A stretch of DNA of 64,000 bases from Sindora glabra (Eukaryota > Streptophyta > Magnoliopsida > Fabales > Fabaceae), in assembly GCA_020226215.1 (NCBI GenBank), contig CM035225.1, forward strand, positions 11,791,868 to 11,855,867, given 5' to 3'. The notes beneath the pieces were generated by a model that was not told where the DNA came from, did no database searches, and saw only the letters and a program-made list of their open reading frames with translations. How positions within the stretch are numbered: position 1 is the first letter of the stretch; each line of letters starts with the position of its first letter. Made by a program: the position numbers and the translations under genes. This document shows positions 48,601 to 59,963 of the stretch, piece after piece.

Positions 48601-51600
48601 AATCAAGCATGATTAACTATAAAAATTGATAAATAGCACCATGTTACTATTTTTAGAACAAATAGTAACATGTTGTCTTCTTACAATGACATGCTTCTAT
48701 TTGGAATGAAAAGCAACACCAATCATAAAACATAATAAATAGACAAAATGAGTCTATAATTAAGAATGGAAATCTAGATAGAAGAAATTATTACTGTTTC
48801 ATGTAGATACAGTAACATCTTGTTTGATGTTACTGTTCTTTTGTGGAAATAAACAGCAACATGTTTTCTTATACTGATATGTATTTTTCTTTAAAATAAA
48901 TTGAATTTTTCCAAAGGTTACCTCAAGCCGGATGATAAATTGATCCTTCAGATGGCGTGTGAGGAGCTTCAAGTCCCCATTTAAGGCATCTTAACACTCT
49001 TTGGATATTATGTCCGTCAAGCACGTTTGTTGTCTCACATAGCCAATACTGTTAACAATAAATTGCACATTTTGTCATATTAATTTTCAATAGAAGCTGT
49101 ATTCAAGAATGCAGTAATAAAAAGACTCTTTTGATATCATTGAGAAAATATCAATTAAAAGATGAACATGTTACTGCCTTTAGAACAAATAGAAATATGT
49201 TGCTATTTAGTATTCATATAGTAACATGCACAAAAAACTGAAAGTAAACAGATGAATCAAGTATGCAAATAGCAATACGAAATAAAAATTCAAAATAAAT
49301 GGACAAATGAAATCACAGTAATAACCAAGCTACCAAAAAACATTGGGTAACACTTTACAGATAAAATAGTTACATGTTACTATTTGGTGTGAAAATAGTA
49401 ACATGCTCCAAAACTGCCAAAAAACATACAAAAAAGGTGGCAAGAACATTCAATTAAATGAATAGAAATGAATGAAGACAATATAAAAGATAGTGACATG
49501 AAGTAAAAACAAGTTTGACATTTTTAACTTACTAGCAATAGTATGACACAGCCAGTTACATTTGGGGTGTTGTCCTTTATAACGGAAGTCATTAGTTGCT
49601 CGTGAATGTGTTGAGATCACCCATATTATGTTGTATCATCTACTTCATTTACGTACTTGATATATGACCAACCTAATGTGTGAGCCCTATTTGGTAAAAC
49701 CAGGGTGACCAAAAGCATTAGTATTATAAAGTGGGAGACATCCTGAACATCAGTCTCTGATGTTCCTTGTACTGCTCTTTTGAATGCATTGAATATTATT
49801 AGTTTGGTCATACGTGCTTGGCCATGAAAACACCTTGTGTTGAAGTCTAACCATGGCCTCTTGCCAGATACTGTCTTGATAGGCTGGTCTCCATATCTTA
49901 TTCCAAAAATCAACTTGACTAATGTTAATGTTATGCTTAGATGCTCACCCTCAATTAGAAAATGCTTAGTTTGTATAAGAAGGTTGCAATTATGGACTGA
50001 ATTTGAACATCGCTCATTCGACACATACTGCGATCAAGGTCCTTTATTAGTATTGCATTTATTAGGATCCAAAATAGGTTTTGTTGCAGCACCATCGTGT
50101 GTCTGTCATTAAATTGAAGCTAATCAACCTGTCTTATACATGCCAGTAGGTTGGACCTATATTGCTAGAATTTTTGACATGCTTCTTCCTCAGATTCTTC
50201 CACTTGTGTGGGTGCTTTAGTGCCTTTCTATTCAAGTAAATTGGCAAATTAAGTGTTAAAAATAACAAAAATTGATAAATAAAAATGTATTACTATTTTT
50301 GGAACAAACAGTAACATGTTGTTTTCTTCTATAGACATGTCTCTATTTTTCCTTGAAACAGTAACAACGAGCAAAAAAGATCATAAATAGACAAAATGAG
50401 ATATGACTAACAATGTAATTTCAAGAAAATAATATGTTACTATTTCTTGAGGAAATTATAACCAAAGAAAGAGATATTACTGTTTTACAAAAGTCTATTA
50501 TGGTTTCATAGTTGTGTTTGGTCTAGAACAGACACGTTAACTCAAAAAACACAAGAAATAGACAAAAATGATATGTGACTAAATATAAAACCTTGACAAA
50601 AACAATGCAAACAACAAATAAATTGCTTGTATATGTGCTTTAGTGCCTTTCTATTGAAGTAAGTTAGCAAATCAAGTATTAAAAACAACAAAAATCGATA
50701 AATAAAAATATGTTACTATTTTTAGACTAATTAGTAACATGTTATTTTCTTTTAGAGACATGTCTCTGTTTTTCTTTAAAATAGTAACAACGAGCAAAAA
50801 AGGATCATAAATAGATAAAATGAGGCATGATTAACAATATAACTTTGAGAAAATAATGTGTTACTGTTACATAAAAAAACAATGACATGAACCAAAGAAA
50901 GAAATGTTACTATTTTACAAAACTCTATTGTGGTGCCATGGCTATGTTTGGTCCGGAACAGACATGCCAACCCAAAAAACATAAGAAATAGACAAAATGA
51001 TGTGTAACTAAGCATAAAACCATGGCAAAAACAAGGTGTTTACCCTAACAAATAGTAACATCAGACGAGATGTTACTGTTTCATGTGGGAACAGTAACCC
51101 CAACAAAATGTGGTAATAAATTTACAAATCAATCATGATTAATAACAAGACTGATGGGAAAGCATGTTACTTTTTGGCATCAGATGAGTAAGGTGTGTCC
51201 GTTTGTTTTTATATGAACAAAATGCCAAAAAGGGAAAATAATATGTATGGTGCCATTTTTCTATTTCTCATACAAATAGTTATTATGTGTACTAACTTCT
51301 AGGGTTTCAATTATATATATATATATATATATATCCAAGAAAATAGTAACATTTTCTATCAAGTTAACTGCAGTATAATGCCTGTACTCGAATCAATATT
51401 AAGAGGAGGTAAGTTTACCTATTGATGACTCATTTGTGTGAAGTTACTATTTAAACTTGTTTTAAGCTTTCGATGTTAAGAAATACTGATTTTTATTTTG
51501 GTTAGTGTCTTTGAGATTTTCTAGTGGTATTTGCCGATGATTTGCAAAGTGTCTTCCAACATCTTGAGTTCACTGGTACTGCACTTTGATGGAATGCAAT

Positions 51601-51706
51601 AATGTGTTGCTGTTTCACCCTTATTATTCCCCCGAAATGCGCTTTGAGTGCGTCGTTTCGTCTTTTGGGCATTGCATTTTGTTGCTTCGGTGTCGTGACT
51701 TTTCAT
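45611..51706 (-). pseudogene. Ulp1-type (C48) cysteine peptidase gene, multi-exon, decayed
   Basis: On the - strand, the order is: a basic first exon (MKSHDTEATKCNAQKTKRRT, 51521-51706); a large exon (about 49510-50110) with IFGIRYGDQPI, then GKRPWLDFNTRCF and DVSHFIILMLLVTLVLPN, then GWSYIKYVN, a plant domain found N-terminal to Ulp1 in transposon-associated genes; NSIGYVRQQTCLTDIISKE (48910-49040); a linker exon (48140-48310); a heptad-rich coiled coil with stops (47790-48100); a 66-codon Thr/Lys-rich segment (47415-47615); LDIPSIGLFITFKELVDVI (about 47240-47330); the catalytic exon NHYTLFILNNIDRKWTHYN (46540-46790); and SKQDCEISICKQI (45611-45790), the nucleophile Cys segment. Donor GTAAGT sites follow several exons. 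The usual HW, D and DCG read HY, N and DCE. In plants such genes occur on Mutator-like elements (KI-MULE type), but no MURA or TIR is visible here. Confidence 0.78.
51311..51334 (+). repeat. short (AT)n tract
   Basis: About 12 AT units inside the first intron of the Ulp1-like gene, next to hairpin copies. Confidence 0.9.
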
Positions 51707-52270
51707 ATTTCCGCTTTGGGGAACAATAACATGAGTTGGTACTCATTTTCAAACAAAAGAAAATAAAATCAATTAATATCTATTAATATATATTAAATTT
51801 TTATTGAATGTATTATAGGAATTTCATTATTATTTTTTAAAAAATTCAAAGTTGAATTAAACAGGATATAAAAATTTATTTCTCGGGATATATAACTTAT
51901 TTTATGTCAACCAAAGAACATTTTAAATTTCTCAAAAAGTTTATATAAAAAATTATTTTTTAAAAAATTTAATATTTTATAAAAACTTAATTTTTGTATT
52001 AACCAAACAATTCTAAAAAATTACTCACGCAATCAAAAAATTGCCTATACTCTTCCTACTCTTTTTTAATCTTTTGTGGTCACGGAGCCGCCACCTGTCT
52101 GAAGTTAATAAACCCCGAATGGCAATTAAGGCGTGCAAGTCCCGTCGTTTCAAGATGATTGGGGAAGCAAATAGGGTATTAACCGACCTATTCTTTATAT
52201 GACATGAAGTGTAAGGCATCGGCGAGAACTACAGTACCTAAAATCCACACTTTTGATTTTTTTTTTAATG
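51707..52270. other. upstream flank of the Ulp1-like gene
   Basis: The first exon ends the gene body at 51706. Just beyond, GGGGAACAATAACATGAG (51717) may lie near the edge of the mobile unit, but no paired terminal repeat was found. A GC-richer patch at 52070-52250 (CACGGAGCCGCCACCTGTC) is unassigned. Confidence 0.35.
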
Positions 52271-53165
52271 TAATAATTATGTGGATGGGACGCCGCACTG
52301 AGCCCCATGTCCCGCCCTTTTGTGTTTATTTCTTCTTTTATTTTTTATTTTTAAAATTTTATTTTTTGTATTTTAATGATATTATTAAAATATTTTTTTA
52401 TATAATTTTTATGATAAAATAAATTAAAATAACTAAAAATTTAATTTATTTTAATATTTTTAAACTAAAAATATTTTAAAAATTAAATTAGATGATTTGA
52501 TTAAATTAAAAAATTTAATATTATTGTATATATGAAATTATCTTATAATTATCATTTTTCTATATAATATATTTTAATTTGTTTCACTTTATTAAAATTA
52601 TATATATACCCATAATTCATATCATGTTTTTATTCATTTTTTTAAACTATGTTATTATTAAAAAAATTTCAAAGAAATTAAAAAAGGCAAAAAGGAGATT
52701 TTCTTTGAAAAAATGACCCACTTCTTTACTTTTTTTTACATTACAGTTAAGTGGGATGGGACAAGACAGTTGGTTCCGTCCCGTCCAATCATACTTTTTT
52801 ATTTTTATTTTTTAATATTTATTTTTTAATTTTATTTTTCAAAAAAGAATTTATTATTTTGTTGATTTAACATGTTATATTAAAATATTATTCTTATACA
52901 ATTTTTATAATAGAAGAAATTAAAATAATTTGAAAGTTTAATTTCTTTTAATATTCTCAAAGTGAAAAATATTTTAAAAGTTAAATTAAATGAATTGATT
53001 AAATTAAAAAAATTCCAAATATTATTATATATAAAAATTATCTTACACTGATTATTATTTACATATGATGTGTTCTAATTTATTTCATTCTATTAAATTG
53101 TATGTGCACTCATAATTTATATTGTATCTCTATTTATAATTTTATAATTTAAAAATTTATGATGA
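52270..53165 (+). repeat. ~0.48-kb tandem duplication, two diverged copies
   Basis: Copy 1 starts GTGGATGGGACGCCGC (about 52279), copy 2 GTGGGATGGGACAAGAC (about 52750). Both continue with TTTTATTTTTTATTTTTAA, then a matching AATTTTTATRATARAAKAAATT block, TTAATATT.TCAAA, ATTGATTAAATTAAAAAA and ATAATTYATAT near the end. The offset grows from about 470 to 500 bp through indels. Non-coding. Confidence 0.6.
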
Positions 53166-54285
53166 TAGAATAATATTAAAATTATTTGAAGGTGCGATAA
53201 ATTTGATTTTAATTTTTTAAGCAATTTTTTATTATATTTTATTATGATGTTAGATAAATTTAATATTTTAAAAATTAAAAAATAATACTAAAATTAATTA
53301 CAAGTATAATAAATATGATTTCAATTTTTTTGAGCAATTCTATTCATTTAGATTCAAAAAATTGAATGAATTTGATATTTCAAAAAAATTATAAAATAAT
53401 ATTAAAATTTTAATTTTAATTTCTAAGTAATTTCTATATTCAGATTTGACTATAAAGTTAGACAAATTTTATACTTTAAAAATTATAAAATAATATTAAA
53501 ATTATTTTCCTAAACAATTTCTTTCTTCAAATTTGATTATAAAGTTAGATAAATTTGATATTCTAAATTAAAAATTATTAATATGATACATTTCAAAACA
53601 AACAAATAAATAAATAAATTATTTAAAATATTTTTTTATTTTAAAAATTATATTACAATTATTTTATTAATTTTTTTATTAAAATAATGAAATAAAAATT
53701 TATTAAAAATAATAAAATTTATACTTATGATGTATCAAAGTTAAATAATCTAATTATAAGTATGATTATAACAGTACATAGTATTATTATAGTATTTTCT
53801 TTCATTTAAATCCCACCATAAAGTTGGATAGATTTGACACCAAATTAATTAAAATTAAATTAATCATACTAATATTTTATAAAATCTTAAAAATAAAATT
53901 AATTAGAACACATGAGTATTACCACAATATTACAAGAAAAATGTCTAAAAATTTTCTTTTCTTATTTTTATTTAAAACATATATTTTCATAAATACTACT
54001 TAATAGCAATTACTATGAGTATACATATATTATTCTAAAAATGATAGCTTCATGCTACCTACTTTTTATAAGTATATGTATCACTTGATATTATGAAATG
54101 TAAGGTGGAGCATACTGATTATTTTTTTTAAAAAATGCACATGTATTATAATAAGAACTATTATAATTCATTGAAAAAGATAAAATTGGAATAAATAAGT
54201 AACTATTCTTTGAATAAACAATGTAGGGTACTAATACAGCCCTTACATATAATTAACTCTTAAGTTTAAACTCTAGAAATATGGT
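53166..54285. other. AT-rich intergenic DNA with short repeated phrases
   Basis: Phrases such as TTTGATTATAAAGTTAGATAAATTTGATA recur four or five times between 53160 and 53840 with varying spacing, so this may be a decayed tandem array. No coding sequence. Confidence 0.45.
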
Positions 54286-54289
54286 CCTC

Positions 54290-54860
54290 TTTTGGTGTTC
54301 CAATTGTACCATTAAAAATTATTAGTAATGACTCCATTTTCTTTTTATTCATACTCTTACATTCTTAAAAGACATAAAACCACTCGTCTCCCACCATTCT
54401 ATTATAGGGCACATCATGACAACTTGATGACTCCACTGGAGATAAATCAAAGCTAAGTTATTATATTTCTTCTTTTTGTATCTTAGATTTTAATTTTATT
54501 AGTTCATGTTAGTTCAATATTTTCTTTACATGTGTGTTTTTCTTGTTTATCCCATTATGGTTATCTTTATTTATTTTTATAATAAATTAGTTATATGAAG
54601 ATTATGAAATGGTTAATGTTCCCTCTTACACATTGTACATTGTAGATCTTACATATACATCACAAGCCTCTTAGTCGGGCTTTACATTATCTTTTAGGAT
54701 TAAATAGGGGATAAAATAGTGATGCCTTCATGAGACCACAGGTCTCCATATGGGTTAGTAAAACATCCTCACTCAAATTGAACTCTCTTTGTCTATAGCA
54801 TTTCATGGGTGAGGATTGGGAGCCCTGCTAGCCTATAATGGCAATAGTAAGAACAATTCG
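54290..54860 (+). mobile_element. Gypsy Tat/Ogre-type LTR end and leader remnant
   Basis: GATGACTCCACTGGAGA at 54426-54442 matches the CGACTCCACTGGGGA phrase at the start of the internal region of Tat/Ogre Gypsy elements. The leader phrases GGGTTAGTAAAACATCCTCACTCAAATTG (about 54750) and CATTTCATGGGTGAGGATTGGGAGCC (about 54800) follow. I recall these from plant Tat-lineage leaders, so the assignment is from memory of the family and not from a search. No gag or pol is recognisable after it. Confidence 0.4.
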
Positions 54861-56330
54861 AGGACTTTTTATCAATTAGGTGTCATAAAACTTAAATCAA
54901 GTATAAATTAGAATAAACTTAAAACTACCTTATTTGAGAGAAGTCTATCTTATAAGAGAAAATTTAAGCTTCATAAAAATTCTTGTAAAACACATGAGAA
55001 AACTCTTCAATAACTAATCTTTTATTTAAGTCATGCAAGTTTACTCAAGAAATGATTGATTAAGCCATATATCAGTTAAACTAAATGGCTTGCCCTCATT
55101 TTAGGAATTAAATTTGAATGTCTTATCCTGTATTTTATTCTTGTTCAATCGAACATAATTTTTTTTCTCTTTCTTGACATCTTGCATCCATCATTTCATC
55201 ATACACAAATATCACTAAAGATCATCCATATCACTTGAACTCATTGACAATTGATTATGAGTTTTAAAGATCAATATTGCATACTAAAAACTTAAAGCTC
55301 ATGATTATGAGTGATCAAAAATAAACCACAAAGTTATTTTTTTAATCTTAAGTGGAATCAATGGCTTTTTAGCAACATCACTTTCCTATAAGTATATTAC
55401 TACACTAATTCATTCACTTATGTTTCAAAAAATGAAATAGCTCATCTCACAAGAGAAACTTTGCTTCCATGTTGCCTATATCAAACTTGCTTCCAAGCAA
55501 AGATCATAAAAAATATGAAAAAAATCCTCGCAAAGCTCATATCCAAGTTCCTTAATATTCCCTAATATTTGCTTAGGAAAATATACAAATGCCGACTTTC
55601 TAAGGATGTACATTGGATCATTGAAGCTAAAGTATGTCTAGCAAGTGAATGTCATGGTTTTTTTGTCAAACATTTGCCAGGAATAGGAAAAAGTTCTTAT
55701 GCTAAGAAGTGGAGAACTAAAAAAATGGGAACCTGCCATAAGTATGCAAGATGGATATGTAATATGCATTGCAAGAACAATGGAATGATTTCTCTAAATT
55801 GAGAAGACAAAATTCATTCATAAAGAATGAACTAAGAAAAGAATTATTTGATAATATCCTTTAGACTCTTAAGATGCATTCTAATGGACATGTTTATAGT
55901 GTTTCTCTTAATTTAATGGATCGGTTTAACAAGGAAAATAAGCACTATAGTCTCGAAAATTTGACGTTAAAAGATTTTGTTTGTTAGTTTATTAGAAAAT
56001 TAGATAAAAAGCAAATCTTTGACTCATAAAAGGCATTGAGCCAAAATCATAAATACCATTCATATTCATACGTATATGTATTCTTTTAACTTTTTCAGTT
56101 ATTTGTTGACTTTTCCTACATAATTATTTTCAATTTTTCCATATCATTTTCTCAAATTACTGCACATAATATTTACTTTTGACTTTCTTCCTCTTCAAAT
56201 TCAGACTTTTCTGACAATGATTAATCTGCACATAATATTTACTTTTTGTCTCTCATTCCTACCATATAAATATGCACTTTCCACACTTGAGCATTTTGAG
56301 ATACCCCCACTGAAATGAAGGAATCCGAAG
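54861..56330. other. unassigned, possibly decayed internal retrotransposon DNA
   Basis: A 77-codon open frame (55569-55802, + strand) and a following open stretch in another frame (RRQNSFIKNELRKELFDN, then HVYSVSLNLMDRFNKENKHY, about 55800-55960) look like a coding region interrupted by frameshifts. I do not recognise a domain. Given the Tat-like leader before it, this could be a decayed retrotransposon ORF, which is an inference. Confidence 0.3.
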
Positions 56331-56640
56331 AAGATTTTCATCAGTTTCCACTTGAAACTTACTGTTTTCCATCTCTTTGAGTATTAAATGCCTTAAGCAT
56401 GGAATGGTTCCCCACATAGCTCAGTGAGAAAATGCCTCCAAATTTGTTAGGTGAAATGTTGAGATACTCAAGGGAGGTAAGACTCGCAAGAAACAATGAT
56501 GGCATCCTTCCGGTTAACAAATGATTTGAGAGGTCAAGAGAATGAAGTGATGTCAAATTGTTGAAGCATGAATGCAGAGTTCCGTTAAAATGGTTGTCAC
56601 TAAGATCTAAGTCTCGAAGATTCTTCATTTTGCATAAACC
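56331..56640 (-). pseudogene. RLP remnant, last-exon LRR block
   Basis: After a good 3' splice site (TTTTAG, exon starts at 56640), the frame reads LCKMKNLRDLDLSDNHFNG, then LHSCFNNLTSLHSLDLSNHL, then ASLTSLEYLNISPNKFGG and FSLSYVGNHSMLKAFN. These are three plant extracellular LRRs of the LxxLDLSxNxFxG type in the order found in RLPs near the LRR C-terminal block. It ends at a TGA/TAA soon after NTQRDGKQ, whereas intact relatives continue with many more LRRs, a transmembrane helix and a short cytosolic tail. It is the best conserved exon of this gene. An intact product would be a plasma-membrane receptor without a kinase domain. Confidence 0.85.
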
Positions 56641-56819
56641 TAAAATAAGAAGACGTTCAAGATGTTTTTAAAATAATAAAGTACTTATAATTCACCAAGA
56701 GAAAAAATAATAATAAAGCACTTATGAGTTGAGATCACCTAATCTAAAAATACACTAAACTCAAGGACCTGGCCAAATAATTTTATAAAAAAGAAAATAA
56801 GCAATATTCATTTTTGTTA

Positions 56820-56900
56820 CTCACCATTAATTGGCAGCACTGTAGTGTCATGGAGAACCCGTCTTAGAATAAGAGTTTCCAAATTGTTTAAATTAGCTAA
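56820..56900 (-). pseudogene. RLP remnant, single-LRR exon
   Basis: The - strand frame reads NLETLILRRVLHDTTVLPING, one decayed LRR with the ...xxG exon ending typical of the ~72-bp LRR exons in these genes. It is followed on the - strand by GTGAGTAAC, a plausible 5' splice site. It lies between the exons at 57238 and 56640. Confidence 0.6.
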
Positions 56901-57126
56901 AACTGCACCAAAATGAGGAGACATATATGGATAGAGTTTAATTTAATAAAAAAAATGAAATTTAATTGAATAAATATGACACTCCATCCGTGGTTATGAA
57001 GACCCTATATGAGTTTAACGAGTAAATCAACAAAAGCACTAAAAGATAATTCGAGTTGGACATTCTTCCTTGCGGCAATCTCAAGATTGATGATAAAGTA
57101 ATCTAACAGACTTCTTTATGAAATAT

Positions 57127-57138
57127 CATATATATATG

Positions 57139-57171
<33 letters not shown>
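57127..57171 (+). repeat. (AT)n microsatellite with GTATG interruptions
   Basis: Alternating AT tract inside an intron-like gap of the RLP remnant. Confidence 0.95.
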
Positions 57172-57174
<3 letters not shown>

Positions 57175-57237
57175 TTTTTAAGTAATTATCGTGCCTTTTT
57201 CATCCTGACCTTCATCCTCCCTACCTTCCTCTTGATA

Positions 57238-57408
57238 ATTGTTGTTTAGGAACAACAATCTTAGAGCTGGAAGAGTAGCTAAAGGTTTTAGTATTTCCAT
57301 GCTAAAGGAATTTTGAGCTAAATTTAGAGTCCTTAGCTTCTTTAAGCTTGACCAAGTATTGTTATCTGAAAATTTTGATGCTAAAGCTGTCAGCGTCATG
57401 AATTGAGA
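57238..57408 (-). pseudogene. RLP remnant, LRR exon
   Basis: Reads ALASKFSDNNTWSSLKKLRT, then LNLAQNSFSMEILKPLATLP, then ALRLLFLNNN: two LRRs, the second merging into a low-complexity EEGREDEGQDEKG stretch that is probably out-of-frame. The consensus LxxLxxLxLxxNxF is preserved. Confidence 0.75.
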
Positions 57409-57473
57409 CTTTGTTCAACACAACAAATTAAGCTTAAAATGAGAGAGCTTCTTTCCTTTTCTTGCCTTGGAAA

Positions 57474-57531
57474 AATATCTATCTATCTCCTATCTATCTA
57501 TCTATTAATTAATTAATTAATTAATTAATTT
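57474..57531 (+). repeat. (ATCT)n / (TTAA)n microsatellite
   Basis: ATCTATCT units running into nine or so TTAA units, followed by TTTTATTTTATT-type sequence. Confidence 0.9.
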
Positions 57532-57600
57532 TATTTTTATTTTATTTTATTTTATTAATTTTAATTATTATAATTATTTATTACTTTTATTTATTTATTT

Positions 57601-59389
57601 TATTACTTCTATTCTGCATAATTAACTCGACACTTGGTAGTGTGTAATTCCCCCGTTCCCGCCTACTTTTCAGTACAGTGCATTAGGCTCTTGTGCTTTG
57701 CTTTCTTTGCTTTATTTTAAAACAATTTCTGAATTCTGCTTTCTTTGCCTTACTTTATTGCTTTCTTTGATTACTCTTCTTTTCATTACTTTCTTATTTT
57801 ATTATAAAATATTTTAAATAAGAATAAAATTGATCGGAGGAAGTACTAATTGATATAATTTGTATGAAGTACTAATATATATAATTAATTACACATTCTA
57901 TTATTTAATAAAAATAACTAAAAACTAAGTTTGAGTTTATTTATTTAATTTTTAATATTTTTTGTGATATCAATTTTTAAGTACTGTACTTTAAATTAAA
58001 TATTCATCAATTATGATTTTGTTGATACTTTACAATTCATGCTACTATTCCCTAATTGTGATTTTAAATACTACTACTATTTTTAAATATATTCAATTAA
58101 ATTAAATTACTTATTAAAAATTATTTTTATCTCTGATATTACTTTACACCTCACTCATTCTTTCTCTTCTATTTGTCTAGAAATTTATTTTTTTTCTCTT
58201 TTTTCACATCAATTATTATTTGCAAATTAAACATTAATATCACTAAGCAATATAGATATAAATTATATATTTAATTTTTTATAAAAATATTTTTGATAAA
58301 TTAAAATTTTAATACAAAAGTTATTAATTAAATTGTATGATTACATTTCATAGTAATACCTGGAAATGAAAATTAAAAAATAAAAGAAGCTTAATAATTA
58401 CATATATATTATAAAATTACATATATATTCACTTAAGAAGTTCATAATCAATAATCATACTTAAAATTTTCAGTTAATCAACTTTGAGAGAGTAAAAAAT
58501 TTTGAAAATTTTAATGAGTTTAAAATTGATTTCTCAATCAAATCAATATAATTATAATTTTAATGAGCAAATATTTTTTCTATTAAATATGATTTAGATA
58601 GCTTAAAAATTATGATCTTCTTTTATAATATATATATTTTTTTATAAGCGAAAGGTGGTATTCTCTGTGCGTCAATTACTAAACAAGGAATGCACTCTAT
58701 TCTTGAGCCAAATATTGAATGACTTTCAATTCTGAATGTGGAACATCCACTTCAAATGTATATGAATGATTTAAAAGTTGGCTTGTTACCTTTGACAGAC
58801 TTAATTTGATGAAGCAATGCATGGTAACAAGCTCATCTGAATTTTGCATGTTTTCATATTTCTCATAAAGCAACTAACAAAATACTTACCCATGTAAAGC
58901 CTTACTCAATTACTGGAATTTCGCCACTTATTTTGGTACTACTTGTAATTGTAATTCATATATATTCTATTTTTTGCCATTAATTTGTTTTACTTACATG
59001 TTAGGTTTTAATTTTAAAAAGATACAAAAATCCCCACTTCATATGTGCTCAAATTCCTTTAAAATATTTATATTATAATTGAAAACAACAACAATCTCAT
59101 TTTATAATTTTAAAAATGTATGATGACATTTGATAGGGGAGTACGGTATCTTAAATAAAAGTTAGACTTGAACTGGCATGCATCCAATGAAAGTGTTAAT
59201 ATACTTGGTACATCTTGTAATATTTTTTTCAAGTTTTATTTTATAGAGATGTTATTTTGTAAAGATATTATTATAAATATTCTTAATATATTATTTGTAG
59301 TCAAGTAACAAGTCCTTTGTGATAGCATGGGATATGAACTATTTCACACTAACAAGTCTTTTTTCAAAACACAATGACACATACCTTGA
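57601..59389. other. AT-rich gap between RLP exon remnants
   Basis: No exon recognised between 57410 and 59390. The region 57640-57800 has a C/T-rich character (CCCCCGTTCCCGCC, then repeated CTTTCTTTGC) of unknown origin, possibly an inserted element. Confidence 0.4.
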
Positions 59390-59468
59390 AATTCAAAAGG
59401 ATCGGAAAATCCATCGACACTTAAATCCTAGTGCTCCAAGTTCTCTAAAATTGATAATTCTGAATAAG
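59390..59468 (-). pseudogene. RLP remnant, single-LRR exon
   Basis: The - strand frame reads ELSILENLEH*DLSVDGFSD, then PFEFQG, one LRR ending in the exon-end G and followed by GTATGT. One stop replaces the expected Leu of LDLS. Confidence 0.65.
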
Positions 59469-59549
59469 TGTTGCAATAATTAAAGAATATAGGGCCATTT
59501 CCAATTTTGCAGTTTAAAAAATGTTATTTCGTATTTAAACATACACACA

Positions 59550-59710
59550 AAGAATACCTTGGATAGGAAATGATCCCACAATATAATCACCAGCGATGAT
59601 CAAATTCTTGAGATTTGATGGCACTTACATGTTCCAAGATGTTCATATTGAAGAAATTGTGACTGAGATCTAGCGTCTGTATTGTCATTAAGGTTAACAT
59701 GCTTCTGTAA
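59550..59710 (-). pseudogene. RLP remnant, LRR exon with frameshift
   Basis: The - strand reads LDLSHNFFNMNILEH in one frame, then after an indel LPSNLKNLIIAGDYIVGSFP in another, together one and a half LRRs. It is the most 5' piece of this RLP that I can find; the signal peptide and LRR cap are absent from its flank. Confidence 0.65.
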
Positions 59711-59963
59711 TATTCAAAAATAAAACTTTGCCAATTATGACAATTTGTCCAAAAAAAATTTGAATTGAAAATATTAATTCTTTTGATTCAAATATTATTT
59801 TTAAGAATAAAATATGAGAAAACTTGCTGACGAGTTCAAGTTCCTCCCTTAAATATCCTAAATAAACACCGACCTCCCCCCTTATGGTTGATTAAGTTAG
59901 ATGTCTACTGGTTTTCAAACGAATAAACAACAATACCCTTGTTACCCTTCCCATTTAAGGCGC

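Larger units (their letters stand above)
44438..51450. repeat. recurring hairpin family TGTTACTATTT...AAATAGTAACA
   Basis: About thirty copies of a short inverted repeat, arm consensus CATGTTACT(A/G)TTT, loop about 5-9 bases. Two copies are perfect: 48640-48672 and 49373-49405, each with 13-bp arms and a 7-base loop. Others include 44454-44480, 44765-44800, 47083-47106, 48504-48533, 50290-50320 and 51081-51110. All copies lie in the introns and 3' flank of the Ulp1-like gene; its recognised exons have none. In the rest of the window I saw only an isolated half site (about 23022). Confidence 0.85.

Noticed and set aside
49837..50112. 91-codon open frame on the + strand
   Set aside because: It is the antisense of the large Ulp1-associated exon, whose - strand translation matches the family.
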